The notes below the pieces were generated by a model. The model had not been told where the DNA came from. It searched no databases and was given only the letters and a program-made list of their open reading frames with translations. From positions 1 to 64,000 of the forward strand of contig NZ_FOTK01000019.1 of NCBI RefSeq assembly GCF_900114535.1: a stretch of DNA of 64,000 nucleotides, given 5' to 3'. The position numbers and the translations under genes are program-made. Shown one piece after another: positions 51,180 through 59,404 of this stretch (its first letter is position 1; the number at the start of each line of letters is the position of its first letter). The stretch comes from Methylobacterium pseudosasicola. GTDB taxonomy: Bacteria; Pseudomonadota; Alphaproteobacteria; Rhizobiales; Beijerinckiaceae.

Positions 51180-51417
51180 GATCTGTGATCGCTTTCTGCG
51201 AGAGCACTTCTGGCCGGTGGTGTTCCGCCATAGGGGCAGATCCGGACCGACAACCCAGGGCTGAACAGTTTGTTTCCAGCACGCCCCTAGATTTAGCAGC
51301 ATCCACGCCCGCCCCATCGGTGGGTTGAGGGGCACTTCGGGACGGACGTGGAAGGTCAGCGGGGGCTTAGGCCGCCGACAACCTCGGCAATAGGTAGCGA
51401 CTTTTGCCGGTTGATGT

Positions 51418-51449
51418 CCGCCCCTCACGAATGCCGCTCGCGCATCCCG
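51418..51449. repeat. 32-bp direct repeat, copy 1
   Basis: The 32-base sequence (CCGCCCCT.ACGAA.GCCGC core followed by TCGCGCATCCCG) recurs at 51771-51802 with only two mismatches. The copies are 353 bases apart at the attR end. Confidence 0.6.
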
Positions 51450-51770
51450 CCCGGGGGGGGGCCTGCTGTCGCTGACCTCGATGTCGCGTGGGTGAGCAAC
51501 TGACAGGTTGTCGATTGCTGGCGAAGCCGAACGTGATGGCCAGGTTGGCCGCCACGTGTGTCGCCAAGTTGGCGAAAGCTACATGAGCTTAAGGGAATAG
51601 CAGTTCGCGCTCCCCCGACGCCCACGCCCGCTGACCTATCGCTATCGGGGGGCGAAGAGCGATCACCGCGGACGTGGGCTGCCGAGACTTGAGGGGCACT
51701 CGGCAGCCAAGGTTAGCTGCCGCCGGTCGTGGCCATCAATCGTTGGAAACGTACCCAACCCGCCAAGAGG

Positions 51771-51802
51771 CCGCCCCTTACGAACGCCGCTCGCGCATCC
51801 CG
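51771..51802. repeat. 32-bp direct repeat, copy 2
   Basis: Second copy of the repeat at 51418, with T and C at the two variable sites. It is 87 bases from attR, a suitable distance for an integrase or accessory-factor arm site, but a simple duplication is equally possible. Confidence 0.6.
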
Positions 51803-51888
51803 TGCGGGCAAAAGAAAACCAGGGGTCGCTGTTACCCTCAGCGTTACCCCTGGCCCACTTTCGAGCTGTCTGAAACCAGCTAAGTCCT

Positions 51889-51939
51889 TGGTACCACCGC
51901 CCCGGCTCGAACGGGGGACCCCCAGATCCACAATCTGGT
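51889..51939. repeat. attR: 51-bp repeat inside tRNA-His
   Basis: Identical to 31860-31910 and equal to the 3' two thirds of the intact tRNA-His. The crossover therefore lies between the anticodon arm and the CCA end, and the tRNA is restored at this side. Confidence 0.95.
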
Positions 51940-51965
51940 GCTCTAACCAACTGAGCTACGGCGGC
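51889..51965 (-). tRNA. tRNA-His(GUG)
   Basis: The 77-base tRNA has acceptor GCCGCCG/CGGTGGT, D-arm TAGCTCAGTTGGTTAGAGCA, anticodon loop TTGTGGA with GTG, T-arm CCCCGTTCGAGCCGGGG, A73 and encoded CCA. G-1 does not appear to be encoded, and A73 is present, as known for a clade of alphaproteobacteria. It is the integration site of the 20-kb element, which now supplies its 3' part and downstream sequence. Confidence 0.96.
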
Positions 51966-52118
51966 ACTGGCGGGCGGTGTATCGTGGGCTGCGGCAGTTT
52001 TCAAGGCGATCCGTGCAGCTTGATGGCGCCTCGGTGGACGCAGGCCGGATTCGCTTCATAAGGAGCGGGTGAAACCACGCGGCGCCGGCCGGGGCGGATC
52101 GGGGGTGAGGGGCGGAAT

Positions 52119-54062
52119 GTGAGCGCGCGACAGCCGGCGCCAGCCGCGACCGGGGGCCGGGATTCGGGCCAGGCCGCCGAGACGGGAGCGGCCGGCCGGC
52201 CGGCCCGGACGGCTGCCCGAGCGGATCATCGCCCCCGCGGGCGCTGGACCCGCTCCCGGATCCTCCTGGCGCCCGGTCGGCTGCGCAGCCTCGTCCGGCG
52301 CAGCGAGGGCGGCCTCGTCCTGCTGGCGACCCTGGTGGGGTGTATCGCGGGGCTCGCGGTCTCGGCTATGACCTGGGTGACGCAGGCCCTGCGCGAGGTG
52401 CTCTACCACCTGCCGGCGGGGACGCGGCTCAGTGCCGCCGATGCGGTCGCGCCGCCGCTTCTGCTGATCGGCCCCTGCCTGGGCGGGGTGCTGCTCGGGC
52501 TGCTGATCCTCGCGGCGAACTACCTGCGCGGGCCGCGCAAGCGCCCGGCCATCGACCCGATCGAGGCCAACGCCCTGCATGGCGGCCGGATGTCCCTGCG
52601 GGACAGCCTCTATCTCGCCCTCCAGAACGTCATCTCGAACGGCTCCGGCGCCTCGGTGGGGTTGGAAGCCGGCTACACGCAGCTCGCCTCCGGTCTCGCC
52701 TCCCGGCTCGGGATCGCCTTCGAGGTGCGCCGGGGCGACCTGCGGACCTTGGTCGGGTGCGGGGCGGCCGGCGCCATCGCGGCGGGGTTCGGGGCGCCGC
52801 TCGCCGGGGCGTTCTACGCCTTCGAGCTGATCATCGGCACCTACACCATCGCCACCCTGGCACCGGTGGTGGTCGCGGCGCTCTGCGGCAACCTGGTCTC
52901 CCGGGCGCTGATCCACACGCAGCCCCTGGTCGAGCTCGGCGACATGCAGGCGGTCACGACCTCGCACATCACCAGCCTGGAGATCCTGCCGAGCCTCGCC
53001 CTCGGGCTGCTCTGTGCGCTGCTCGGCATCCTGATCATGCGCGGCGTCACCCTGGTCGAGCGGCTGGTCCAGGCATCCGGGCTGCCGCGGGCGGCCGGGC
53101 CCGCCTTCGGGGGGCTGTGCGTCGGCGCGCTGGCGCTCATCGCGACGCCGCAGGTGCTCTCGGGCGGCCACGGCGCCCTGCACATGCATTTCGCCGCCGA
53201 GGGGCAGGGCCACGGGGCGGCTGTGCTGGCCGGGCTGTTCGCCGCCAAGGCGACCGCCACGGCGATCTCCATCGGCTCCGGGTTCCGGGGCGGCCTGTTC
53301 TTCGCCTCGCTGTTTCTCGGGGCCATCGCCGGCAAGCTGTTCGCCGTCGTGGCGCCGGAGCTCCTGCCCGCGCTGGCGGGGTTCGGCCTCACGCCGCTGG
53401 CCTACGCGGTGATCGGCATGAGCGCCCTCGCCGTGGCGATCATCGGCGGCCCGCTCACCATGACGTTCCTGGCGCTGGAGGTCACCGGCAGCCTGCCGAT
53501 CACCGGATTGGTGCTGGCGGCGGTGATCGCCTCCTCGCTGACCGTGCGCAAGATCTTCGGCTACTCCTTCGCCACCTGGCGCTTCCACCTGCGCGGCGAG
53601 AGCATCCGCAGCCCACACGATGTCGGCTGGATCCGCTCGCTCACCGTGGGCCGGCTGATGCGCCGGGACGTCCCCACCGTGGCTTTGGACACGCCGCTGC
53701 CGACCTTCCTGCGCGCCCATCCGCTCGGCTCGCCCTCCCGGGTGGTCGCCGTGGATGGACAGGGCCGTTATGCCGGGATCGTGAACGTCCCCGAGGCACA
53801 TGCCGCCGCCCGGGACGCCGAGGCCGGCGCGGCGCCGGTTCTGGCCGACCTCCTGCACCACACCGACCTGTTCCTCACGCCCGAGATGAACGCCAAGGAC
53901 GCGGCCGCCACCTTTGATCGCAGCGAGAGCGAGGCGCTCGCGGTGGTCCAGAGCGCCGAGAGCCGCCAGGTCCTGGGCCTGCTCACCGAGAGCCACACGC
54001 TCAAGCGCTACAGCGAGGAACTGGACCGCCAGCGCCGGATGATGGCGGGGGAATCCGCATGA
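52119..54062 (+). CDS. CLC-family chloride channel/transporter with C-terminal CBS-like region
   Basis: The 647-residue membrane protein (GTG start) has a long basic N-terminus, then about ten to eleven hydrophobic segments from residue 65 to 485. CLC pore motifs are recognisable: SNGSGASVGLEAGYTQ (filter 1, with a Glu at the gate position), AGFGAPLAGAFYAFE, and IGSGFRGGLFFASLFLG. After about 500 come two CBS-like halves (LTVGRLMRRDVPTVALDTPL, LADLLHHTDLFLTPEMNAKD). It may be a channel or a proton-coupled antiporter; the gating Glu alone does not decide. Confidence 0.85.
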   Translation: MSARQPAPAATGGRDSGQAAETGAAGRPARTAARADHRPRGRWTRSRILLAPGRLRSLVRRSEGGLVLLATLVGCIAGLAVSAMTWVTQALREVLYHLPAGTRLSAADAVAPPLLLIGPCLGGVLLGLLILAANYLRGPRKRPAIDPIEANALHGGRMSLRDSLYLALQNVISNGSGASVGLEAGYTQLASGLASRLGIAFEVRRGDLRTLVGCGAAGAIAAGFGAPLAGAFYAFELIIGTYTIATLAPVVVAALCGNLVSRALIHTQPLVELGDMQAVTTSHITSLEILPSLALGLLCALLGILIMRGVTLVERLVQASGLPRAAGPAFGGLCVGALALIATPQVLSGGHGALHMHFAAEGQGHGAAVLAGLFAAKATATAISIGSGFRGGLFFASLFLGAIAGKLFAVVAPELLPALAGFGLTPLAYAVIGMSALAVAIIGGPLTMTFLALEVTGSLPITGLVLAAVIASSLTVRKIFGYSFATWRFHLRGESIRSPHDVGWIRSLTVGRLMRRDVPTVALDTPLPTFLRAHPLGSPSRVVAVDGQGRYAGIVNVPEAHAAARDAEAGAAPVLADLLHHTDLFLTPEMNAKDAAATFDRSESEALAVVQSAESRQVLGLLTESHTLKRYSEELDRQRRMMAGESA

Positions 54063-54071
54063 TTGTCAGGC

Positions 54072-54106
54072 CGGGGTGTTGACCGCGTGGGCGCGTGCAA
54101 CACCCT
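54072..54106 (+). terminator. Inverted repeat between the CLC gene and the dehydrogenase gene
   Basis: GGGGTGTTG and CAACACCCT flank a GC-rich 16-base loop just after the CLC stop. No T run. Probable 3' hairpin of the CLC mRNA. Confidence 0.4.
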
Positions 54107-54163
54107 GGGGCGGGACAACTCGGGGCCGGCAGGCGGCCCGTGACGCGACACCCGTGAGGATCC

Positions 54164-55255
54164 ATGGCCGGTCAAGACAACAGCTCGCAGCGCGGCTACC
54201 GCATCGCGGTGATCCCGGGCGACGGCATCGGCAAGGAGGTGGTGCCCGAGGGCGTGCGCGTGCTCGAGCAGGCGGCCAAGCGGCACGGCTTCGCGCTCCA
54301 ACTCGACTGGTTCGATTTCGCGTCGTGCGACTACTACGAAAAACACGGCCGGATGATGCCGGAGGACTGGAAGCCGCAGATCGAGACGCACGACGCGATC
54401 TATTTCGGCGCCGTCGGCATGCCGGAGCGGGTTCCGGACCACATCTCCCTGTGGGGCTCGCTGATCCTGTTCCGGCGGGAATTCGACCAGTACGCCAACC
54501 TGCGCCCGGTGCGCCTGATGCCCGGGGTGAAGTGCCCGCTCGCCGACCGCAAGCCCGGCGATATCGACTTCTGGGTGGTCCGGGAGAACACCGAGGGCGA
54601 GTACTCGAATGCCGGCGGCCGGATGTTCGCCGGTACCGACCGGGAATTCGCCCTGCAGGAGACGATCATGACCCGCCACGGGGTCGACCGGATCCTGAAA
54701 TTCGCCTTCGAGCTGGCTCAGAAGCGCCCGAAGAAGCACCTGACCTCGGCCACCAAGTCGAACGGCATCTCGATCACGATGCCGTACTGGGACGAGCGCG
54801 TGAAGGCGGTGGCCGAGGGCTACCCGGAGGTGCGGTGGGACCAGTACCACATCGACATCCTGACCGCGCATTTCGTGCTCAACCCGGACCGGTTCGACGT
54901 GGTCGTCGCCTCGAACCTGTTCGGCGACATCCTGTCGGATCTGGGGCCCGCCTGCACGGGCACGATCGGCATCGCGCCGTCCGGCAACATCAACCCGGAG
55001 CGGGTGCACCCGTCCGTGTTCGAGCCGGTTCACGGCTCGGCCCCCGACATCGCCGGCAAGGGCATAGCCAACCCGATCGGCCAGATCTGGTCGGGGGCGA
55101 TGATGCTGGAGCATCTCGGCGAGCACGAGGCCGCCCGGGAGATCGTCAGCGGGATCGAGCGGGTGCTGTCCGAGCGGACGCTGCGCACGCGCGACCTCGG
55201 CGGCAATGCCGACACGCAGGCGTGCGGGAAGGCCGTGGCGGAGGCGTTGGGGTAG
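54164..55255 (+). CDS. Tartrate dehydrogenase/decarboxylase-like (TtuC family), second copy
   Basis: The 363-residue enzyme has the same domain order and motifs as the gene at 30565: AVIPGDGIGKEVVPEG, FWVVRENTEGEYSNAGG, LTSATKSNGISIT, ASNLFGDILSDLGPAC and FEPVHGSAPDIAGKGIANP. It is a paralogue with many substitutions, not a recent duplicate. Likely oxidises tartrate or D-malate with NAD+. Before the element was inserted, the two copies would have been about 4 kb apart around tRNA-His and the CLC gene. Confidence 0.87.
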   Translation: MAGQDNSSQRGYRIAVIPGDGIGKEVVPEGVRVLEQAAKRHGFALQLDWFDFASCDYYEKHGRMMPEDWKPQIETHDAIYFGAVGMPERVPDHISLWGSLILFRREFDQYANLRPVRLMPGVKCPLADRKPGDIDFWVVRENTEGEYSNAGGRMFAGTDREFALQETIMTRHGVDRILKFAFELAQKRPKKHLTSATKSNGISITMPYWDERVKAVAEGYPEVRWDQYHIDILTAHFVLNPDRFDVVVASNLFGDILSDLGPACTGTIGIAPSGNINPERVHPSVFEPVHGSAPDIAGKGIANPIGQIWSGAMMLEHLGEHEAAREIVSGIERVLSERTLRTRDLGGNADTQACGKAVAEALG

Positions 55256-55258
55256 GGG

Positions 55259-55909
55259 TCAACCGAGGGAGGGCGCAGCGCCGAGAGTCTTGAGGGCCTT
55301 CAGGCTCTCGATCTGCTCCTCCTGCGCCGCCGCTTCGCGCAGGAGCGGCGCGAGGTAGGCGTCGAGATGGCCGTCGCCGGGCAGATGTATCTCCTTCGTC
55401 AGGGCTATCAGGAAGGCGGCCTTGTCGGCTTCCTGCCAGGCGATGGAGATACCGGATCGGTTCGCCAGGACCGTGTGCACGACCATGATGGTGCGCCCGT
55501 TCCCGTCCAGGAACGGATGGGCATGCGCCAGCGAGCCCAGCACCGCGCCGGGCTTTGCCCGCATGAAGGCGGAATCGTTACCCTGTTCAAGGGCGTGTTC
55601 GGCGGCTCCGCGGATATCCCGCGGGAAGGCGAACATCCGGTCGTAGCCGCCACGGCTGATGTGGGCACCGGGCGCGGTCTCCAAGCGGTCACACCCGGCC
55701 CAGGGATAAACGGGGCTGAACAGGGTTTCGTGCGTGCGGAGGATGTCGGCGTAGGTCAGTGGCACGCGATCCGAGAGCTCAACGATGGCCTTGCCGACTT
55801 TCGTCAGAAATGCCCTGTGCTCCAGCTGCTTGACGCGAGCGATGTCTTTCAGGCCCGCAACGTTGCGGAGGTAGCCGCGTTCCGCGAAGTCGCCGAAGAC
55901 ATCGAACAT
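55259..55909 (-). CDS. Fic/DOC-family protein (AMP transferase)
   Basis: The 216-residue protein has the Fic core motif HAHPFLDGNGRTIMV (catalytic His near 131) and the upstream YPWAGCDRLETAPGAHISRG flap segment. Fic enzymes transfer AMP to Thr, Ser or Tyr of targets; as toxins they inhibit gyrase or other proteins. An ATG is used in a TGATG overlap with a small upstream gene. The C-terminus is a short helix bundle. Confidence 0.88.
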   Translation of the reverse strand: MFDVFGDFAERGYLRNVAGLKDIARVKQLEHRAFLTKVGKAIVELSDRVPLTYADILRTHETLFSPVYPWAGCDRLETAPGAHISRGGYDRMFAFPRDIRGAAEHALEQGNDSAFMRAKPGAVLGSLAHAHPFLDGNGRTIMVVHTVLANRSGISIAWQEADKAAFLIALTKEIHLPGDGHLDAYLAPLLREAAAQEEQIESLKALKTLGAAPSLG

Positions 55910-56187
55910 CACATTTCGGGGCCGTCCCGCTCAGCGAGGTAACGGGCGTGAAGCTTGGTGTTCTCGATCTCGGGCATGACTTCGGCGCGGCCCAGCGCGA
56001 CGAGGAGCCACTCGGTCTCGTCCAATTGGATGTCGTCGCCTGCCACGCGGGAGACCGTCTCGGCCCAGTCATCGAGGCCCCCCCGCTCGTAGCGGATGGC
56101 GTGCTGGCGGGCGAGGTCGTGGATTATGTCCCTGGCCGTCATCGGCGCGGCATCGGCCTGCGGACGGACGGCAACCTGTGCAGTCAT
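55909..56187 (-). CDS. Small partner of Fic, probable antitoxin
   Basis: The 92-residue protein (MTAQVAVRPQADAAPMTARD) has AAGGA as RBS seven bases before the start. It contains IIHDLARQHAIRYERGGLDD and LLVALGRAEVMPEIENTKLH. It is co-translated with Fic. The canonical antitoxin inhibition motif (S/T)xxxE(G/N) is not plainly visible, so the inhibition mode is unclear. Position and size still favour a Fic antitoxin. Confidence 0.6.
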   Translation of the reverse strand: MTAQVAVRPQADAAPMTARDIIHDLARQHAIRYERGGLDDWAETVSRVAGDDIQLDETEWLLVALGRAEVMPEIENTKLHARYLAERDGPEM

Positions 56188-56326
56188 GGCGAGGTCCTTC
56201 TTTAGAACCATAGCGCATTCTGCGCGCGTCCGCACCAAGCCGGGTTCAGCGGTCGGGTTCGTATCCCCGCGCTCCCCCACCGCAGGATGAGGGATTTGGG
56301 TTGGACGGCCGTCGCGTTCAAAAAAA

Positions 56327-58321
56327 TCAGCGCGGACGGCGGCGGACGCTCACCACGTTGCTCGCCTGCTCGACCTGGCCGGCGGAGGCCGGCAGGGTGG
56401 CGAGCGCGGTCTTGACGATGGTGGCGGCGTCGAGCCCGGCCTCGGCGTACATCTTCTCCGGGCTGTCGTGGTCCTGGTACAGGTCCGGCAGCGTCAGTGT
56501 CCGCACTCGAACCCGGCCCGCATCCAGCGCGCCCTGCTCGGACAGCAGGTGCAGAACCATCGCCCCGAACCCGCCGCGCGAGCCCTCCTCGATGGTGATC
56601 AACACCTCGTGGCTCTGCGCCAGATCCAGGATCAGCGCCTCGTCCAGAGGCTTGGCGAAGCGCGCATCCGCCACGCTCACCGCCACGCCCTGGTCCGCCA
56701 GCGCATCCGCCGCCTTCAGCGCCTCCGACAGCCGCGTGCCGAGCGACAGGATCGCCACCCGCGCCTCCGGGTCCCGGCGCACCACCCGGCCCTTGCCGAT
56801 CGGAAGCACCTCGCCCCGCTCCGGCAGCTCGACGCCGACGCCCTCGCCGCGCGGGTAGCGCAGCGCGATCGGGCCCGTGTCATGGGCGTGCGCGGTGGCC
56901 ACCATGTGCACCAGCTCGGCCTCGTCGGCGGCCGCCATCACGGTCATGTTCGGCAGGCAGCACAGATACGCCAGGTCGAAGGCGCCGGCATGCGTCGCCC
57001 CGTCGGCGCCGACCAGCCCGGCCCGGTCCAGGCAGAACCGCACGGGCAGGTTCTGCAGCGCCACGTCGTGCACGACCTGGTCGTAGGCCCGCTGCAGGAA
57101 GGTCGAGTAGATCGCCACGAACGGCTTGTAACCCTCGGTGGCCAACCCGCCGGCAAACGTCACCGCGTGCTGCTCGGCGATGCCGACGTCGAAGGTCTTG
57201 TCCGGGTGGGCTTTCCCGAACAGATCGATGCCGGTGCCGCCGGGCATCGCCGCGGTGATCGCCACGACCTTGTCGTCGGCGTCGGCCGCCTTGATCAGGC
57301 TCTCGCCGAACACCCTCGTGTAGGCCGGGGCGTTCGGCTTGGCCTTGGCCTGGACGCCCGAGACCACGTCGAACTTGACCACGCCGTGGTAGCGGTCGGC
57401 GGACGCCTCCGCCGGGGCGTAGCCCTTGCCCTTCTGGGTGACGACGTGGAGCAGGATCGGGCCGTGCTCGGCGTCGCGGACGTTCTTCAGGACCGGCAGC
57501 AGCTGGTCGAGATTGTGCCCGTCCACGGGGCCGACATAGTGAAAACCCATCTCCTCGAACATCGTGCCGCCGCCGACCACCAGGGAGCGGGCGTACTCCT
57601 CCGCCGCCGCGGCGCGCTGGTAGAGCGCCTTCGGCAGGAGCTTGCCGAGCTGCTTGGCGGTCTCGCGCAGGGACTGGTAGGTGCCGCCCGACGCCAGCCG
57701 CGCCAGGTAGCCCGACATGGCGCCGACGGGCGGCGCGATCGACATGTCGTTGTCGTTGAGGATGACGATCAGGCGCGAGTGCAGGGCGCCGGCATTGTTC
57801 ATGGCCTCATACGCCATGCCGGCCGACATCGAGCCGTCGCCGATCACCGCGATGGCGTTGCGGCGCTTGGCAGTCCGGCCCTTGGCCTTGGCGGCGTCCG
57901 AATCGAGGTCGCGGGCGACCGCCATGCCGAGCGCCGCGGAGATCGAGGTCGAGGAATGGGCGGCGCCGAACGGGTCGTAGACGCTCTCGGAACGCTTGGT
58001 GAAGCCGGACAGGCCTCCCCCCTGGCGCAGCGTGCGGATGCGGTCGCGGCGTCCGGTGAGGATCTTGTGCGGGTAGCACTGGTGGCCGACATCCCAGACG
58101 ATGCGGTCGTCGGGGGTGTCGAACACGTGGTGCAGCGCCACGGTGAGCTCGACCACGCCGAGTCCCGAGCCGAGATGGCCGCCGGTGATCGAGACCGCGT
58201 CGATCATCTCGGCCCGCACCGCGTCCGCCACCGCCTGCAGCTCCGATTCCGGAAGCTGCCGAAGCGCCGCAGGCTCCGGGACACGGTCGAGAATCGCGCT
58301 CAGCTCGGGGGAAATCGCCAC
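56327..58321 (-). CDS. dxs: 1-deoxy-D-xylulose-5-phosphate synthase
   Basis: The 664-residue thiamine-diphosphate enzyme makes DXP from pyruvate and glyceraldehyde-3-phosphate, the first step of the MEP isoprenoid route and of thiamine and pyridoxal synthesis. Visible motifs include GGHLGSGLGVVELTVALHHV, the TPP loop GDGSMSAGMAYEAMNNAG, and the transketolase pyrimidine domain FDVGIAEQHAVTFAGGLA. The GTG at 58321 with GAGG upstream is preferred; a longer frame adds a basic extension. It is directly after xseB, the usual neighbour; ispA is not between them here. Confidence 0.96.
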   Translation of the reverse strand: MAISPELSAILDRVPEPAALRQLPESELQAVADAVRAEMIDAVSITGGHLGSGLGVVELTVALHHVFDTPDDRIVWDVGHQCYPHKILTGRRDRIRTLRQGGGLSGFTKRSESVYDPFGAAHSSTSISAALGMAVARDLDSDAAKAKGRTAKRRNAIAVIGDGSMSAGMAYEAMNNAGALHSRLIVILNDNDMSIAPPVGAMSGYLARLASGGTYQSLRETAKQLGKLLPKALYQRAAAAEEYARSLVVGGGTMFEEMGFHYVGPVDGHNLDQLLPVLKNVRDAEHGPILLHVVTQKGKGYAPAEASADRYHGVVKFDVVSGVQAKAKPNAPAYTRVFGESLIKAADADDKVVAITAAMPGGTGIDLFGKAHPDKTFDVGIAEQHAVTFAGGLATEGYKPFVAIYSTFLQRAYDQVVHDVALQNLPVRFCLDRAGLVGADGATHAGAFDLAYLCCLPNMTVMAAADEAELVHMVATAHAHDTGPIALRYPRGEGVGVELPERGEVLPIGKGRVVRRDPEARVAILSLGTRLSEALKAADALADQGVAVSVADARFAKPLDEALILDLAQSHEVLITIEEGSRGGFGAMVLHLLSEQGALDAGRVRVRTLTLPDLYQDHDSPEKMYAEAGLDAATIVKTALATLPASAGQVEQASNVVSVRRRPR

Positions 58322-58364
58322 GGCATCAACCTCTATCGGACGGGATCGGTCTGACCGCCGAGCC

Positions 58365-58625
58365 TCAGGATATATCGAGCGGCGCCACGCCCTCGGGCCG
58401 CCCGTCGGCACCAAGGGTGATCCGCTGGATCCGCGCCTCGGCCCGCTTCAGCAACGCTTCGCAGTGCTTCTTCAGCACCTCGCCGCGCTCGTAGATCGCC
58501 ACCGACTCGTCCAGCGGGACATCGCCCCGCTCGAGCCTGCGCACGATCTCCTCGAGTTGCTCCAGCGCCTTCTCGAAAGGCAGGTCGCCGGCGGCCGGGG
58601 CCACCTCGGGTCTGCTCGCGTTCAT
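58365..58625 (-). CDS. xseB: Exodeoxyribonuclease VII small subunit
   Basis: The 86-residue subunit has the typical three-helix sequence FEKALEQLEEIVRRLERGDV, PLDESVAIYERGEVLKKHCE, ALLKRAEARIQRI. It binds XseA to degrade single-stranded DNA. Start at 58625 gives the right length. It lies 43 bases before the dxs GTG start on the same strand, likely one operon. Residues after RIQRI (TLGADGRPEGVAPLD) are an ordinary tail. Confidence 0.93.
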   Translation of the reverse strand: MNASRPEVAPAAGDLPFEKALEQLEEIVRRLERGDVPLDESVAIYERGEVLKKHCEALLKRAEARIQRITLGADGRPEGVAPLDIS

Positions 58626-58839
58626 CCCACACACATCCTTTGGGTCGGTTCTAAGGCGGCATCCGGTGCGGCCACAACCCACGCGAGGGCGGCGCGGGGC
58701 CGATCCGCAGCGTTTTGGGGCGATGCGGCGGCGTTTGCGCCACACCGCGTTCCCCTAGCGGCGCCCTCTGCGGAATGCCTCTCGACCGGGCGCGCGCAGG
58801 GGCGGCGCCGCTGACAACCGGAAGTTTGGTGAACGGCGA

Positions 58840-59352
58840 TCACGTCACGGTGAGGCAGAACGGCGTCCCCTCGAACGCCTCGGCGCCGCGGCCGATCCGT
58901 GCGATCGCCGCGACCATGCGGCCGTCCCGATCGAGCATCCGGTCGGCGATCGCCACGAACAGCGGATTGGGGGTGGCAGAAGGGGAGGCGGCCCGCAGCG
59001 CCTCGGCGATCGCGCCCTCGTCGCGCTCCGGCGCCAGCGCGCAGGCCGCGATATAGGCCGCCGCGGTGGAGCGGCTGATCCCGGCATAGCAGTGGATCAC
59101 CAGCGGCTTGTCCCGGGGCCAGGCCCTGGCGAAGGCCAGGATGCCGGCCACGTGTTCGTCAGCCGGCAAAACGTGTCCGTCCCGGGGCTCGGCGATATCG
59201 CTGACCCCGATGATGGCGTGATTCTCCGCATCGATCAGCGCCGGCCGCTCCAGCGGCGTACCGACATTGACCAGCGTGAGCACATGGCTCGCGCCGGTGG
59301 CGGCGACGGTCTCGGGCAGGCGCGAGAGCGGACAGACGTGCAGGGTCGGCAT
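58840..59352 (-). CDS. Protein tyrosine phosphatase-like protein
   Basis: The 170-residue protein has the P-loop VIHCYAGISRSTAAAYIAAC, with nucleophile Cys88 and Arg94, and the general acid region IGVSDIAEPRDGHVLPA. Start at 59352 chosen to match a compact fold. Proteins like this are widespread in Hyphomicrobiales as single copies; substrate unknown. Dual-specificity or inositide phosphatase activity is possible. It lies upstream of nothing on its strand until the HD gene 50 bases away. Confidence 0.8.
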   Translation of the reverse strand: MPTLHVCPLSRLPETVAATGASHVLTLVNVGTPLERPALIDAENHAIIGVSDIAEPRDGHVLPADEHVAGILAFARAWPRDKPLVIHCYAGISRSTAAAYIAACALAPERDEGAIAEALRAASPSATPNPLFVAIADRMLDRDGRMVAAIARIGRGAEAFEGTPFCLTVT

Positions 59353-59404
59353 GAGCGTCCCATGGCGTGGGAACGTGACGGATAAAGGGCGACGGCCTCG
59401 CTCC

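Larger units (their letters stand above)
50966..51888. other. Right-end region of the element, mostly non-coding
   Basis: About 920 bases with hairpins, a doubtful 27-codon gene, two 32-bp direct repeats, palindromes of the TCGCCAA(C/G)T(C/T)GGCGA type at 51031-51045 and 51559-51573, and a C/G run near 51450. Near attR it has GTTACCCC sites. No protein gene is well supported. The end of the element probably holds integration arm sites. Confidence 0.5.
31860..51939. mobile_element. 20-kb integrative element at tRNA-His (satellite-like or decayed prophage)
   Basis: The element is bounded by exact 51-bp repeats and has a P4-type integrase next to the left one. Order: integrase, AlpA-like regulator, Toprim protein, RepA-like ATPase, repeat cluster, small genes, Nu1-like terminase subunit, Mu P-like hub, tape measure with lysozyme, then cargo in the reverse direction. 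Visible phage genes lack capsid, portal, large terminase, tube, sheath and holin. Several genes are AT-richer than the host. Confidence 0.85.

Noticed and set aside
51418..51802. Possible CRISPR-like repeats
   Set aside because: Only two copies 353 bases apart, no regular spacers and no cas genes.
52056..53996. 646-codon minus-strand frame opposite the CLC gene
   Set aside because: Antisense shadow with Asp/Gln/Arg/Gly composition; the plus strand encodes a membrane protein with CLC motifs.
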